Source: JAJPJX01 sp964568355 (GTDB lineage: Bacteria; Acidobacteriota; Terriglobia; Bryobacterales; Bryobacteraceae). Taken from it: a stretch of 7,121 nt of DNA. Made by a program: the position numbers and the translations under genes. Below are positions 1-7,121 of this stretch, in pieces. The stretch spans positions 1 through 7,121 of the forward strand of contig CAZMRK010000619.1 of assembly GCA_964568355.1 (NCBI GenBank), read 5' to 3'. Position 1 is the stretch's first letter, and the number at the start of each line of letters is the position of its first letter. A model generated the notes under the pieces. The model had not been told where the DNA came from and did not search any database. It worked only from the letters and a program-made list of their open reading frames with translations.

Positions 1-2892
1 GTCGACTCGATTGCGGAATTCAGCATCGCCACTTCCACGTATGGCGCGGACGTCGGGAAGCGTCCCGGCGCATCCATCCAGATTGCGACCAAGAGCGGCA
101 CCAAGACGTTTCACGGCACCGCTTACGAATTCGTCCGCAACGATGCCATGGACGCGAATAACTTCTTTCTCAACCGCCAGGTCAACCCGCTGGGCAAGAG
201 CGCGTTTAAGCAGCCCTTGAAATGGAACATGTTCGGCTACAACCTGGGCGGACCGGTTAGCATTCCGGGCCACTACAATACGGATAAAACCAAGACTTTC
301 TTTTTCTGGTCTCAAAGCTGGAACCGGTTTCGAGAAGGCTCCGTGGTTTCCTCCAATGTGCCCAGCCTGCTGATGCGGCAGGGCGACTTCAGCGAATGTG
401 ATCCGAGCTCTCCGGTTTTCAACGCGGTGGTTGCTTCCGGCTGCCGGCTGCCCGTCAATCCGGACACGCGTCTGCCCTATCCGGGTAACAAGGTGTCGAT
501 CGATCCAAACGCCGCCGCGATGCTCAACGGCCTGATTCCTCTGCCCAACAACGGCCCGGTAGGCTACATCTCCGCACCCAGCCTGCCGAACGACTGGCGG
601 CAGGAAAATATCCGGATCGATCAGAACATCGGTTACAGCACCCGCGTGTTCGGACGCTATACGCAGGAGCAGCACAATTACAATTACACCAACGGCAACT
701 ACGACGCGTCGGTCAGCCGTACCGATTTCCCCAGCAAATCCGGGGTCATCAACTTCAGCCATAGTTTCAGCCCCAACCTGCTGAACGAATTCATCGCCAG
801 CTTTGCCAGCGTCCATTTGAACTACAATGCGCTGGCAACCAGTTCCTCTCCGGCCGGCTCTGTTCAAAAACCGTCGACCTGGACCGCTGCTACGATCTTC
901 GCCGCCAACGCAACGAATCCCCAGGCACAGGTTTTGCCCGTGCTCAACGTCTCCGGTGGCGTTCCTTTTACGGCGAATCCCAACACCAGCCTGGACAAGG
1001 TGAGATCCCGCAACGCCTCACTCACTATCAAGGACAACATTGTCTATCACGTCGCGAAGCATACCTTAAAGTTCGGAGTCTTCTTCCTGGACTTCCACAG
1101 CTACGGCTATAACGGAGGCAATCCGCCGCAGGGCACGTATACCTTTAACGGCACCGGCGCCAACACGACTGGAAACGGGCTCGCCGACATGTATCTCGGC
1201 CGCATCACGCAGTACTCGGAAGCAACCGGCGTAGTCAACGGCAACCCGGAGGGAGGATGGGGTACATATCGCGGCCGGATGAAGGACTTCGAAACCTATT
1301 TTCAAGATGACTGGATCGTGTCGCGCCGGCTCACTTTGAACGTGGGCGTCCGGTATATGCGCCGGGGGCCATGGCACGACGCCTCCTATCCCACGCGCGA
1401 TTCCGGATTCATTCCCTCCCAATACAATCCGGCCATGGAAGCGCAGCTTGATATCCGTACGCTCTTTGTTCCGGGAAGCGGGCACAACTACACCACCTAC
1501 GGCAATGGGCTGGTTCGATGCGGATCCGGGGATATTCCCGTGGGCTGCCTGACCACCTACAACGGAGGCGTAGGCCCCCGGCTCGGATTTGCTTACGACG
1601 TAGCCGGTACGCACAAGACGGTCATCCGCGGCGGCTATGGAATGTATTACGACACCGGCTTCAGCCGTTCCCCCGGCGCGGTACTGGCGTATGGTCCGCC
1701 GCCGTACGGTCAGGCTCCCACCGTTTTCGACGTCCTGGGCTATACGAGTGTGCGCAGCGGTCTGCTGGGCCCCACCGGCTTCCGGGCATTTCCGATGGAA
1801 GGCGTGCGTCCGCGCATTCACCAGTTCAGCCTGACCGTGGAGCACGAATTCCCGGGCAACAATATTCTGGGTGTAGCGTATGTAGGCTCGCGGAGCAATC
1901 GCCTGGATCGGGATGCCGACATCAACCAGGTCCCGCTAAACGCCGGAACCAAGAATGTCCCGGCACTGGCGGGAACGCCCGGCTGCGATGCTGCGGGGAA
2001 CTGCGATGTGCAGGATATCCTTATTAATGCCCGTCGCTCGTCTGCCTTCTTCGTACCCTACCGCGGCTATACCGTGATGCAGTGGGTTTCCAATACGGCA
2101 AGCGCGAGTTACAACTCGCTGCAGGTGAACTATCGCCATACCGTGGGCCATGGTCTGACGTTTCAAGCCGCTTACACCTGGTCGCATTCCATCGATAACA
2201 GCAGCGATGGCGCGTACCTGTCGGGTGTCGACGACTGGACCAACCTGGACCGCTGGCGCGGCAACTCCGAGTTTGACCGCCGCCATATCCTCCAGATGAA
2301 CTATGTCTACGAATTGCCGTTCTTCAAAAACAGCAACAGCCGTTTCCTGAAGAACGGGCTGGGAGGTTGGCAACTGAGCGGAGTGACCAGCTTTTTCACA
2401 GGCATTCCGCTTGACTTCACCTGCAATCACAGCGGGAATCTCAGCGGCATCGGCAAGTCCATGAAGTGTGACACCAGCGGAGATTTTTCGATTTCAAAGA
2501 GTATGGCGAATCACCCCGTGTTTGGACCTACGCTGCAGTGGTTCAACCCATCCACGATTACGATGCCGGTGCTTTCGCAATTCCGGGCAGACGGGCAACC
2601 CGGTATGTTCGGCTATCTGGGTCGAAACGTCCTGCATGGCCCCGGCCGCAACAATTGGGACATGGCGCTTCTGAAAAATTTCTCGCTGCCGTGGGAAAAC
2701 TCGACTCTGCAGTTCCGGCTGGAAACCTACAACACCTTCAACCACACGCAATTCCAGACGATTCAAGCCGGCTGTGGGAGCACCACGTCCTATGGCTCGC
2801 CCTGTATGGGCGCGCAGAACGTCGGCAACGGCATGGTGACCAGCGCCTGGAGCCCCCGCCAGATCCAACTGGGACTGAAATTTATGTTCTGA
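1..2892 (+). CDS. Oar-like TonB-dependent outer-membrane receptor, C-terminal 963 residues (5' end outside window)
   Basis: This is an outer-membrane beta-barrel receptor that would import a ligand using TonB energy; the ligand is unknown. The frame is open from base 1, and the residues before the ATG at 148 are conserved plug sequence, including TKSGT at about residues 30-34 followed by FHG and a DANNFF motif. The ATG at 148 is therefore an internal Met and the true start lies upstream. Judged against the second receptor in this window, about 200 residues are missing (signal peptide, probable carboxypeptidase-regulatory-like domain, most of the plug). Oar-type landmarks follow: GYNLGGPV and KTKTFFFW (about 78-102), GDFSE (about 129-133), RGGYG (543-547), and a C-terminal R-E-T-Y-N-T-F-N-H segment ending in KFMF, whose final aromatic suits Bam-dependent assembly. 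All ten cysteines lie in five close pairs. The last 11 bases overlap the convergent minus-strand gene. The family is clear; the substrate is not. Confidence 0.93.
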   Translation, partial: VDSIAEFSIATSTYGADVGKRPGASIQIATKSGTKTFHGTAYEFVRNDAMDANNFFLNRQVNPLGKSAFKQPLKWNMFGYNLGGPVSIPGHYNTDKTKTFFFWSQSWNRFREGSVVSSNVPSLLMRQGDFSECDPSSPVFNAVVASGCRLPVNPDTRLPYPGNKVSIDPNAAAMLNGLIPLPNNGPVGYISAPSLPNDWRQENIRIDQNIGYSTRVFGRYTQEQHNYNYTNGNYDASVSRTDFPSKSGVINFSHSFSPNLLNEFIASFASVHLNYNALATSSSPAGSVQKPSTWTAATIFAANATNPQAQVLPVLNVSGGVPFTANPNTSLDKVRSRNASLTIKDNIVYHVAKHTLKFGVFFLDFHSYGYNGGNPPQGTYTFNGTGANTTGNGLADMYLGRITQYSEATGVVNGNPEGGWGTYRGRMKDFETYFQDDWIVSRRLTLNVGVRYMRRGPWHDASYPTRDSGFIPSQYNPAMEAQLDIRTLFVPGSGHNYTTYGNGLVRCGSGDIPVGCLTTYNGGVGPRLGFAYDVAGTHKTVIRGGYGMYYDTGFSRSPGAVLAYGPPPYGQAPTVFDVLGYTSVRSGLLGPTGFRAFPMEGVRPRIHQFSLTVEHEFPGNNILGVAYVGSRSNRLDRDADINQVPLNAGTKNVPALAGTPGCDAAGNCDVQDILINARRSSAFFVPYRGYTVMQWVSNTASASYNSLQVNYRHTVGHGLTFQAAYTWSHSIDNSSDGAYLSGVDDWTNLDRWRGNSEFDRRHILQMNYVYELPFFKNSNSRFLKNGLGGWQLSGVTSFFTGIPLDFTCNHSGNLSGIGKSMKCDTSGDFSISKSMANHPVFGPTLQWFNPSTITMPVLSQFRADGQPGMFGYLGRNVLHGPGRNNWDMALLKNFSLPWENSTLQFRLETYNTFNHTQFQTIQAGCGSTTSYGSPCMGAQNVGNGMVTSAWSPRQIQLGLKFMF

Positions 2893-3250
2893 GCGCGGGC
2901 GGATCCTCCGCGTCGATATCGGCATCGACCACGCAACTGGCAGGGCGGGAATGGTTCGGAGCGGTTTTCCAGGAGCCCTCCAGCAATTCGACCGCCCGCA
3001 GTTTTTCCAATACAATACAGCGCCAATTGTCGGATGATCCCATCGGTGCCAGGCCGCTCTCGCTTTCCCCTCCATACTGGTAGCAGAGCACGCGCAGTTG
3101 GCCGGCCCGGTTGCGGCCCAGGCGGTGCGGGCAGAACAGCCGCTGGCGGTCGTTATATACCGCCCGTATCGGCCGCTTGCCGGCAACCGCGGCCCAGACC
3201 AGCCGGTAGATGTCCTCCACCGTCTGGATTCTGGCCTTGACCACGCCCAT
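2882..3250 (-). CDS. Conserved-looking small protein of unknown function (122 aa), possibly WYL-like
   Basis: I cannot assign a function. The reading frame encodes 122 residues with ordinary soluble-protein composition, unlike the Arg/Gly/His-rich shadow frames nearby, and it fills almost the whole gap between the two receptors. An N-terminal helix-like segment (TVEDIYRLVWAAVAGKRPI, about 10-28) is followed by an apparent beta-rich core: AVYNDRQRLFCPHRLGRN (about 30-47), LRVLCYQYGGESESGL (52-67), NWRCIVLEKLRAVELL (75-90), then NHSRP and an acidic tail. The pattern of a basic loop, Y, then P-H-R-L-G and a later L-x-x-L/V segment loosely recalls WYL-type ligand-sensing domains. From memory it also resembles uncharacterised acidobacterial proteins; both are tentative. 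There is no signal peptide, so it is probably cytoplasmic. Cysteines are at 40, 56, 78 and 106. The start is ambiguous: the ATG at 3250 has GGAAAG only 2 nt upstream, a GTG at 3244 has better spacing from it, and a TTG lies at 3262. The TAA stop lies inside the end of the first receptor gene. Confidence 0.72.
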   Translation of the reverse strand: MGVVKARIQTVEDIYRLVWAAVAGKRPIRAVYNDRQRLFCPHRLGRNRAGQLRVLCYQYGGESESGLAPMGSSDNWRCIVLEKLRAVELLEGSWKTAPNHSRPASCVVDADIDAEDPPALRT

Positions 3251-3300
3251 CTCTTTCCACAATACCGTGGAACTGCCTCGCGGGAATACGTCCGAGATCG

Positions 3301-3330
3301 TATATAATCGCCGTCACAGGGTCATTACAA
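3301..3330 (-). promoter_or_regulatory. Possible promoter of the minus-strand small gene
   Basis: Read on the minus strand, TTGTAA (3330-3325) is followed 18 bp later by TATATA (3306-3301), a partial match to a sigma-70-type promoter about 50 bases upstream of the ATG at 3250. Its -10 would share bases with the plus-strand TATAAT, so the two divergent promoters would compete for the same site. Each hexamer matches only four of six consensus bases, so this is a weak call. Confidence 0.22.
3303..3308 (+). promoter_or_regulatory. Probable -10 box of the second receptor gene
   Basis: A perfect TATAAT lies 45 bases before the ATG at 3354, which would give a 5' untranslated leader of roughly 35-40 bases. 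No good -35 hexamer is visible at the usual 16-18 bp spacing; the sequence there is GC-rich (around gcggga at 3280-3285). The promoter may depend on an activator or have a weak -35. The box is in an AT-rich patch inside otherwise GC-rich DNA, which supports the call. Confidence 0.5.
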
Positions 3331-3344
3331 ATTCAATTTTGATC

Positions 3345-3350
3345 AGGAGA
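3345..3350 (+). promoter_or_regulatory. Ribosome binding site of the second receptor gene
   Basis: AGGAGA ends three bases before the ATG at 3354. This site decides the start. The same frame is open back to an ATG-like codon at 3210, but those 48 extra codons lie upstream of the signal peptide, span the TATAAT box and overlap the minus-strand gene. Confidence 0.8.
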
Positions 3351-3353
3351 GCT

Positions 3354-6300
3354 ATGAGGGTTTTCTTCAGGTGGTCAGCAATTATCGTCGGTATTATCTT
3401 GCTGGTTTCTACATTGCCCGCGCAAACAACGACGGGCACAATCACGGGCATCGTTACCGATCCAAGCGGCGCGGTGGTGCCGAATGCGAAAGTCACGATC
3501 CTCAACGAGGCCGAGGGTTCCACACGCGACCTGGCCACCAGCGCGTCAGGCGTCTTTACGGCCTCCAACCTGACGGTGGGAACCTACCGCGTGCGCGTAA
3601 CCGCTACCGGATTTGCGCAATTCGATTCCACCAACCTGATCCTGAACGCGAACCAGGTGCTGAACACAAACGTGCACCTGGCCCTCGCCTCGGCGGGATC
3701 TACCGTGCAGGTGGCAGCCGATGTCACGGCCATCTCCACGGAAACCAGTAATATTTCCAACATCAAAACAACGCGCGATCTTCAGGAGCTGCCGCTGATC
3801 TCGCGGCACGGCGGCGACCAGGGCATCTACACCTATGTGCTGATGAACCCGGGCGTGAACAGCGTGCCGGGCAACAGCCTCAACAACGTGCAGGGCGTAC
3901 GCCAGGTAACCGGCGTGCTGCCTACGATGGACGGCATCGCCGTCATGGCCTATCCGATCGGGCCGGGACCGGTTCAGCCCAGCCTCGAAGCCGTCCAGGA
4001 AGTGAACGTACAACTGGCCGACACCAACGCCGAGTTTGCCACCCCCGCCAACATCGCCGTGGTGACGAAATCCGGAACCAACCAATATCACGGCAGCGCC
4101 TTTTGGGCCTACAACAGCGGTGACCTGAATGCGCGCGACTTCTTTGCAGTCAAGGCCCCTTTTCGTGTCTACAACAACTTCGGCGGCTACTTCGGCGGCC
4201 CGATCGTGAAGGACAAGACCTTTTTCTTTGGCAGCTATGAGGGCGGGCGGGAAGCCGCAAACGTCGTGGTTACCGGCAACACCGCGCTGCCCGATTGGCG
4301 CACGGGAAATTTCAGCGGGATCTCGACCAAAATCATCGATCCCCTCACCAACCAGCCCTTCCCGGGAAACATCATTCCGGCCAACCGGATCAACCCGGTC
4401 TCTCAGAAGGCGCAGGACTATTTCTATCCGCTCCCCAATTTCGGCGCGGCAGGCTTGCAGTCCGGCAACTGGCGCGGACAATTTCCCGCCCAAACCGGGT
4501 TCACCCGCTTCAATGACGAGAGCATCCGAGTCGACCAGAATTTCAAGAACGGGGACCGCCTCTACGGCCGCTTCAGCATCCGGCAGCTCCCGCTCACCGC
4601 GCGCGAATCCTCGCTGCCGCCCGTCGGGCAGCGCGATCAGATTCGCGGTTCGCGAAGCGCCGTGGTGTCCTGGACCCACCTGTTCTCGGCCTCGGTATTG
4701 AACGAGTTCCGCGCCGGCATGACCCGCCAGCGAAACTACTACTATCCCGACCTGGTGGGCTCGACGATTTTGCAGCAACTGGGGATTCAGGGCGTCACCA
4801 CTTCGGGCATCCACAACGTGCCGGCCTTCTACATCAACGGGCTCACCAGCACCGATCAGCCCAATTCGCAGGCCCTGACGCTCGACACCAACTTCGAATG
4901 GACCGACAACCTGAGCTGGACACGAGGCCGTCACTCGATGCGGTTCGGGTTCGACGTCATTCGCGATCAGCTCGGCGGGTACAACTACCCCAACAACATG
5001 TACGGCCAGTACAATTTCACGGGTGTCTATACCAACTTCGCGTATGCGGACTTCCTTCTCGGGATCCCGCAAAGCACGAACCTCAGCATTCCCAACCCGC
5101 CCCGCTATCTCCGGGGCACCATGTGGAGCCTCTACGCCCAGGACCAGTTCAAGGTCACGCAGAGCCTGACGCTCAACTATGGTTTGCGCTGGCAGCTTCA
5201 AGGGCCGTACTACGATCGCTACGGCAGTATTGCGAACTTCTCTCCGTCGCTCGGTTCGTGGGTCGTGCCGACCGCCGGACTTTCGCACCTCAATCCGTTC
5301 TATCCCAGCAATATTCCCGTTGTCGGAGCCAAACAGGCCGGATATCCTGATGGCTCGCTGGTCGACTTCCGGAAGAACAACATCTACCCGCGCGTCGGTT
5401 TCGCCTGGAAGCCGTTCCATGACGACAAGACGGTGATCCGCGGCGGTTATGGCATCTACGGCAACCTGATCTATGGAGCGCTCGGACGGGCGCTGGGCGG
5501 CGGCCCCTTCTCGGGAAGCACCACGTACAACAACGCGATTACGAACGGGGTCCCTCTGTTCAGCTTTCCGTATCCGTTCCTGCCATCCGGGAGTTCGGCC
5601 ACTCAGAATGCATTTGGGGTGAATCCGCATCTCCGCACCCCCTATACGCAGCAATGGAATCTCACGGTGGAACGGCAGATCGCCGGGGCTGCGATCCGGT
5701 TGTCGTATCTGGGAACGCACTCCGTCGACCTGGTGTATACGCGAAATCTCAATCAGCCGATGGCCAGCCTGATTCCCTTCACCGCCAGCCGCCGCTTCTT
5801 TCCGATCTTCAACACCATCACCTATTACGACAATGGCGGCAGCCAGCGCTATAACGGCCTCCAGGCGACAGTCGCGAAAAACTACGGCAACAGCCTGACC
5901 TTCAATGGCGGCTGGACCTGGGCGAAAGATCTGACTGACGTCCAGGACACAGGCGGCTTTGCCGGCCAGACGCTGGCAGATCAATTCAATCGGAAAGCCG
6001 AATGGGGCAACAACCAGATCACCCCGACTCACCGTGTGTACGGCTATGCCATCTATCAGTTGCCGTTCGGCCGGGGGCGGAAGTATCTCAACCATAGCAG
6101 CGGCATCGTGGATACACTCTTCGGAGGCTGGCAAATGGCGTGGAATGCCATGTGGCAGTCAGGCCAGTTTTTCACCCCGTCATTCTCCGGCTTTGATCCG
6201 TCCAACACCAGCACGCTGGGCGGCCGGCCCGATGTCGTGCCCGGTGTGGATCTGTATCCCTCCGGCGGATCGACGATCACCCAATGGTTCAACCCGGCCG

Positions 6301-6632
6301 CTTTCCGGATTCCGGGCTGCCCGGACAGCAACCCGGTCTGCACCAGCCCCAGCCCGGTTGGCCGTGTGGGAAATGCGGGAATCGGTATTATTCGCGGACA
6401 CGCGATCGCCAACGCGGATCTGGCGGTTTCCAAATATTTCTCGCTAACCGAGCGGATTCGAATGCAGTTCCGCGCCAACTTCGCCAACGTCTTCAATCAT
6501 CCGAACTTTGCTCTGCCGGCGGCGAATATCAGCGCCCCTGCCACAGTGGGGCAAATTACAGCGACCACGCCCCCGACCTTCGGTACGGTCGGGCCAAGAG
6601 AAATCGACTTCCAGTTGCGGCTGGAATTCTAG
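3354..6632 (+). CDS. Oar-like TonB-dependent outer-membrane receptor with carboxypeptidase-regulatory-like domain (1092 aa, complete)
   Basis: This is a complete outer-membrane receptor of the Oar-like family, which is greatly expanded in Acidobacteriota. A signal peptide covers residues 1 to about 23: basic start MRVFFRW, hydrophobic core, then LPA before Q24. Residues about 28-110 form a carboxypeptidase-regulatory-like Ig-fold domain (GTITGIVTDPSGAVVPNAKV at the start, GVFTASNLTVGTYRVRV later). The plug follows to about residue 250, with an LDGIAV-like MDGIAV segment, EAVQEVNVQ and the VTKSGTNQYHG motif near 237-247. The rest is barrel: NFGGYFGGPI, KTFFFGSYEGGRE, GNFSG, RGGYG at 696-700, FNHPNFALP near the end, and a C-terminal EF whose final Phe is typical of outer-membrane proteins. 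The only two cysteines are C989 and C996. It is paralogous to the first receptor but clearly diverged. The hydrolase gene starts 9 bases downstream, suggesting co-transcription. The substrate is unknown; a glycan or other ester-bearing ligand is an inference from that neighbour. Confidence 0.95.
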   Translation: MRVFFRWSAIIVGIILLVSTLPAQTTTGTITGIVTDPSGAVVPNAKVTILNEAEGSTRDLATSASGVFTASNLTVGTYRVRVTATGFAQFDSTNLILNANQVLNTNVHLALASAGSTVQVAADVTAISTETSNISNIKTTRDLQELPLISRHGGDQGIYTYVLMNPGVNSVPGNSLNNVQGVRQVTGVLPTMDGIAVMAYPIGPGPVQPSLEAVQEVNVQLADTNAEFATPANIAVVTKSGTNQYHGSAFWAYNSGDLNARDFFAVKAPFRVYNNFGGYFGGPIVKDKTFFFGSYEGGREAANVVVTGNTALPDWRTGNFSGISTKIIDPLTNQPFPGNIIPANRINPVSQKAQDYFYPLPNFGAAGLQSGNWRGQFPAQTGFTRFNDESIRVDQNFKNGDRLYGRFSIRQLPLTARESSLPPVGQRDQIRGSRSAVVSWTHLFSASVLNEFRAGMTRQRNYYYPDLVGSTILQQLGIQGVTTSGIHNVPAFYINGLTSTDQPNSQALTLDTNFEWTDNLSWTRGRHSMRFGFDVIRDQLGGYNYPNNMYGQYNFTGVYTNFAYADFLLGIPQSTNLSIPNPPRYLRGTMWSLYAQDQFKVTQSLTLNYGLRWQLQGPYYDRYGSIANFSPSLGSWVVPTAGLSHLNPFYPSNIPVVGAKQAGYPDGSLVDFRKNNIYPRVGFAWKPFHDDKTVIRGGYGIYGNLIYGALGRALGGGPFSGSTTYNNAITNGVPLFSFPYPFLPSGSSATQNAFGVNPHLRTPYTQQWNLTVERQIAGAAIRLSYLGTHSVDLVYTRNLNQPMASLIPFTASRRFFPIFNTITYYDNGGSQRYNGLQATVAKNYGNSLTFNGGWTWAKDLTDVQDTGGFAGQTLADQFNRKAEWGNNQITPTHRVYGYAIYQLPFGRGRKYLNHSSGIVDTLFGGWQMAWNAMWQSGQFFTPSFSGFDPSNTSTLGGRPDVVPGVDLYPSGGSTITQWFNPAAFRIPGCPDSNPVCTSPSPVGRVGNAGIGIIRGHAIANADLAVSKYFSLTERIRMQFRANFANVFNHPNFALPAANISAPATVGQITATTPPTFGTVGPREIDFQLRLEF

Positions 6633-6635
6633 GAG
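6631..6635 (+). promoter_or_regulatory. Ribosome binding site of the hydrolase gene, overlapping the receptor stop codon
   Basis: AGGAG lies six bases before the ATG at 6642, and its first two bases are the last two of the receptor's TAG stop. Ribosomes ending the receptor would finish on the hydrolase's binding site, which fits one transcript and possible translational coupling. Confidence 0.8.
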
Positions 6636-6641
6636 AAGTGC

Positions 6642-7121
6642 ATGACCACTCTGAAGCGGCGGACTTTCCTGCTGGGGACGGGCGCCGCTACCGCCGCTGC
6701 CGCTCTTTCTACTGCCGCGACGGCGGGGTCCAGCTATGCGGCATCCTATCCGGACATGCTGTTGACCCATGTGGCTGCCAGGCTGAATGCCCTGGCAGCC
6801 TCCTGGGACAAGCAGCGCGAACGCATCCGCACAGCAGCGGAAGTGGAAGCGCGCAATCGCTACGTCCGGGAAAAATTCAAGGAGATGATCCACGGTTACC
6901 CCGAACGGACCCCGCTTGTTCCTCGCACGGTCGCGGTCCATATGCGTGATGGCTACCGGGTGGAGAACGTGATATTCCAGAGCCGGCCGGATTTCTGGGT
7001 CACCGGTAACCTGTATATTCCATCCGGCGGGCAATCTCCCTACCCCGCCGTGATCTCGCCGTGCGGCCACTACCCGCTCGCCCGCATGGAGCCCCAGTAT
7101 CAGTGTGTCTACATCGACCTG
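6642..7121 (+). CDS. Tat-exported alpha/beta-hydrolase, acetylxylan-esterase-like (N-terminal 160 residues, 3' end outside window)
   Basis: This is probably a secreted or periplasmic ester hydrolase. The N-terminus carries a twin-arginine signal: KRRTFLLG with R6-R7, an Ala-rich hydrophobic stretch to about residue 28, and a possible cleavage site after SYA near residue 33. The mature part shows an N-terminal helical region with REKF-x-E-M-I-x-G-Y-PERTPL (about 76-92), then RDGYRVENVIFQSRP (102-116), WVTGNLYIP (119-127) and PAVISPCGH (135-143). That order is typical of alpha/beta-hydrolases annotated as acetylxylan esterase-like in Acidobacteriota and Planctomycetota. The nucleophile, acid and catalytic His would lie beyond the right edge, so activity cannot be judged here. 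The frame is open to the last base without a stop. The ATG at 6642 is supported by the AGGAG site and by its position just before the RR motif. The gene follows the second receptor by 9 bases, implying joint expression. The exact substrate (acetylated xylan, another sugar ester or a peptide-like compound) is uncertain. Confidence 0.85.
   Translation, partial: MTTLKRRTFLLGTGAATAAAALSTAATAGSSYAASYPDMLLTHVAARLNALAASWDKQRERIRTAAEVEARNRYVREKFKEMIHGYPERTPLVPRTVAVHMRDGYRVENVIFQSRPDFWVTGNLYIPSGGQSPYPAVISPCGHYPLARMEPQYQCVYIDL

Noticed and set aside
148..150. The ATG at 148 as the start of the first receptor.
   Set aside because: Conserved plug sequence, including the TKSGT motif, is encoded upstream in the same frame, so the gene continues beyond the left edge.
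2899..2911. A small inverted repeat (GCGGA, 3-base loop, TCCGC) just after the first receptor's stop, as a possible terminator.
   Set aside because: The stem is only five base pairs, no T-run follows, and it lies inside the minus-strand coding frame.
2494..3186. A 230-codon minus-strand frame and several plus-strand frames across the region between the receptors.
   Set aside because: They overlap the first receptor or the better-supported minus-strand gene. Their products have low-complexity, Arg/Pro/Ala-rich composition without motifs.
3210..3353. An upstream extension of the second receptor by 48 codons.
   Set aside because: The extension would place the TATAAT box and the AGGAGA site inside the gene and bury the signal peptide. 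The ATG at 3354 has the proper binding site and starts the signal peptide.
1615..5460. Similar DNA in the two receptors (for example around 1615-1645 and 5427-5457, both encoding KTVIRGGYG) as a possible direct repeat.
   Set aside because: The similarity is a short conserved family motif with third-position differences, which reflects ancient paralogy and not a recent duplication or recombination repeat.
3546..6134. An 862-codon open frame on the minus strand opposite the second receptor.
   Set aside because: It is antisense to a receptor with unmistakable domains. Its product is rich in Arg, Val, Gly, Ile and His with no recognisable motifs, as expected from the reverse of a GC-rich coding frame.

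Overview
The window most likely comes from the chromosome of a member of the Acidobacteriota, probably a soil Solibacter/Bryobacter-type lineage. The pointers are a moderately GC-rich sequence, two tandem very large Oar-like TonB-dependent receptors (the second with an N-terminal carboxypeptidase-regulatory-like domain), and a Tat-exported alpha/beta-hydrolase of a type common in Acidobacteriota and Planctomycetota. The taxonomic call is inference from protein style; there is no rRNA or other marker here.

Layout. Positions 1-2892 (+) hold the C-terminal 963 residues of a first Oar-like outer-membrane receptor whose N-terminus lies off the left edge. Positions 2882-3250 (-) hold a small conserved-looking gene of unknown function. 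It converges on the first receptor and overlaps its 3' end by 11 bp. Positions 3251-3353 form a short divergent intergenic region with a TATAAT box and a good Shine-Dalgarno site for the next gene. Positions 3354-6632 (+) hold a complete second Oar-like receptor of 1092 residues, with signal peptide, carboxypeptidase-regulatory-like domain, plug and barrel. Nine bases later, at 6642, begins a Tat-signal alpha/beta-hydrolase resembling acetylxylan esterases. It is cut by the right edge after 160 codons, before its catalytic residues.

How the parts may work together. The second receptor and the hydrolase look like a two-gene transcription unit: the hydrolase's Shine-Dalgarno site overlaps the receptor's stop codon. 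The natural reading is that the receptor brings an esterified glycan or other organic ligand across the outer membrane and the Tat-exported hydrolase acts on it in the periplasm. The substrate is not visible in the sequence. The first receptor belongs to a separate upstream unit, and the small minus-strand gene separates the two.

I found no CRISPR array, mobile element, RNA gene or clearly new system. The points most worth a second look are the small unknown antisense gene, the strictly paired cysteines in both receptors, and the compact divergent promoter region.
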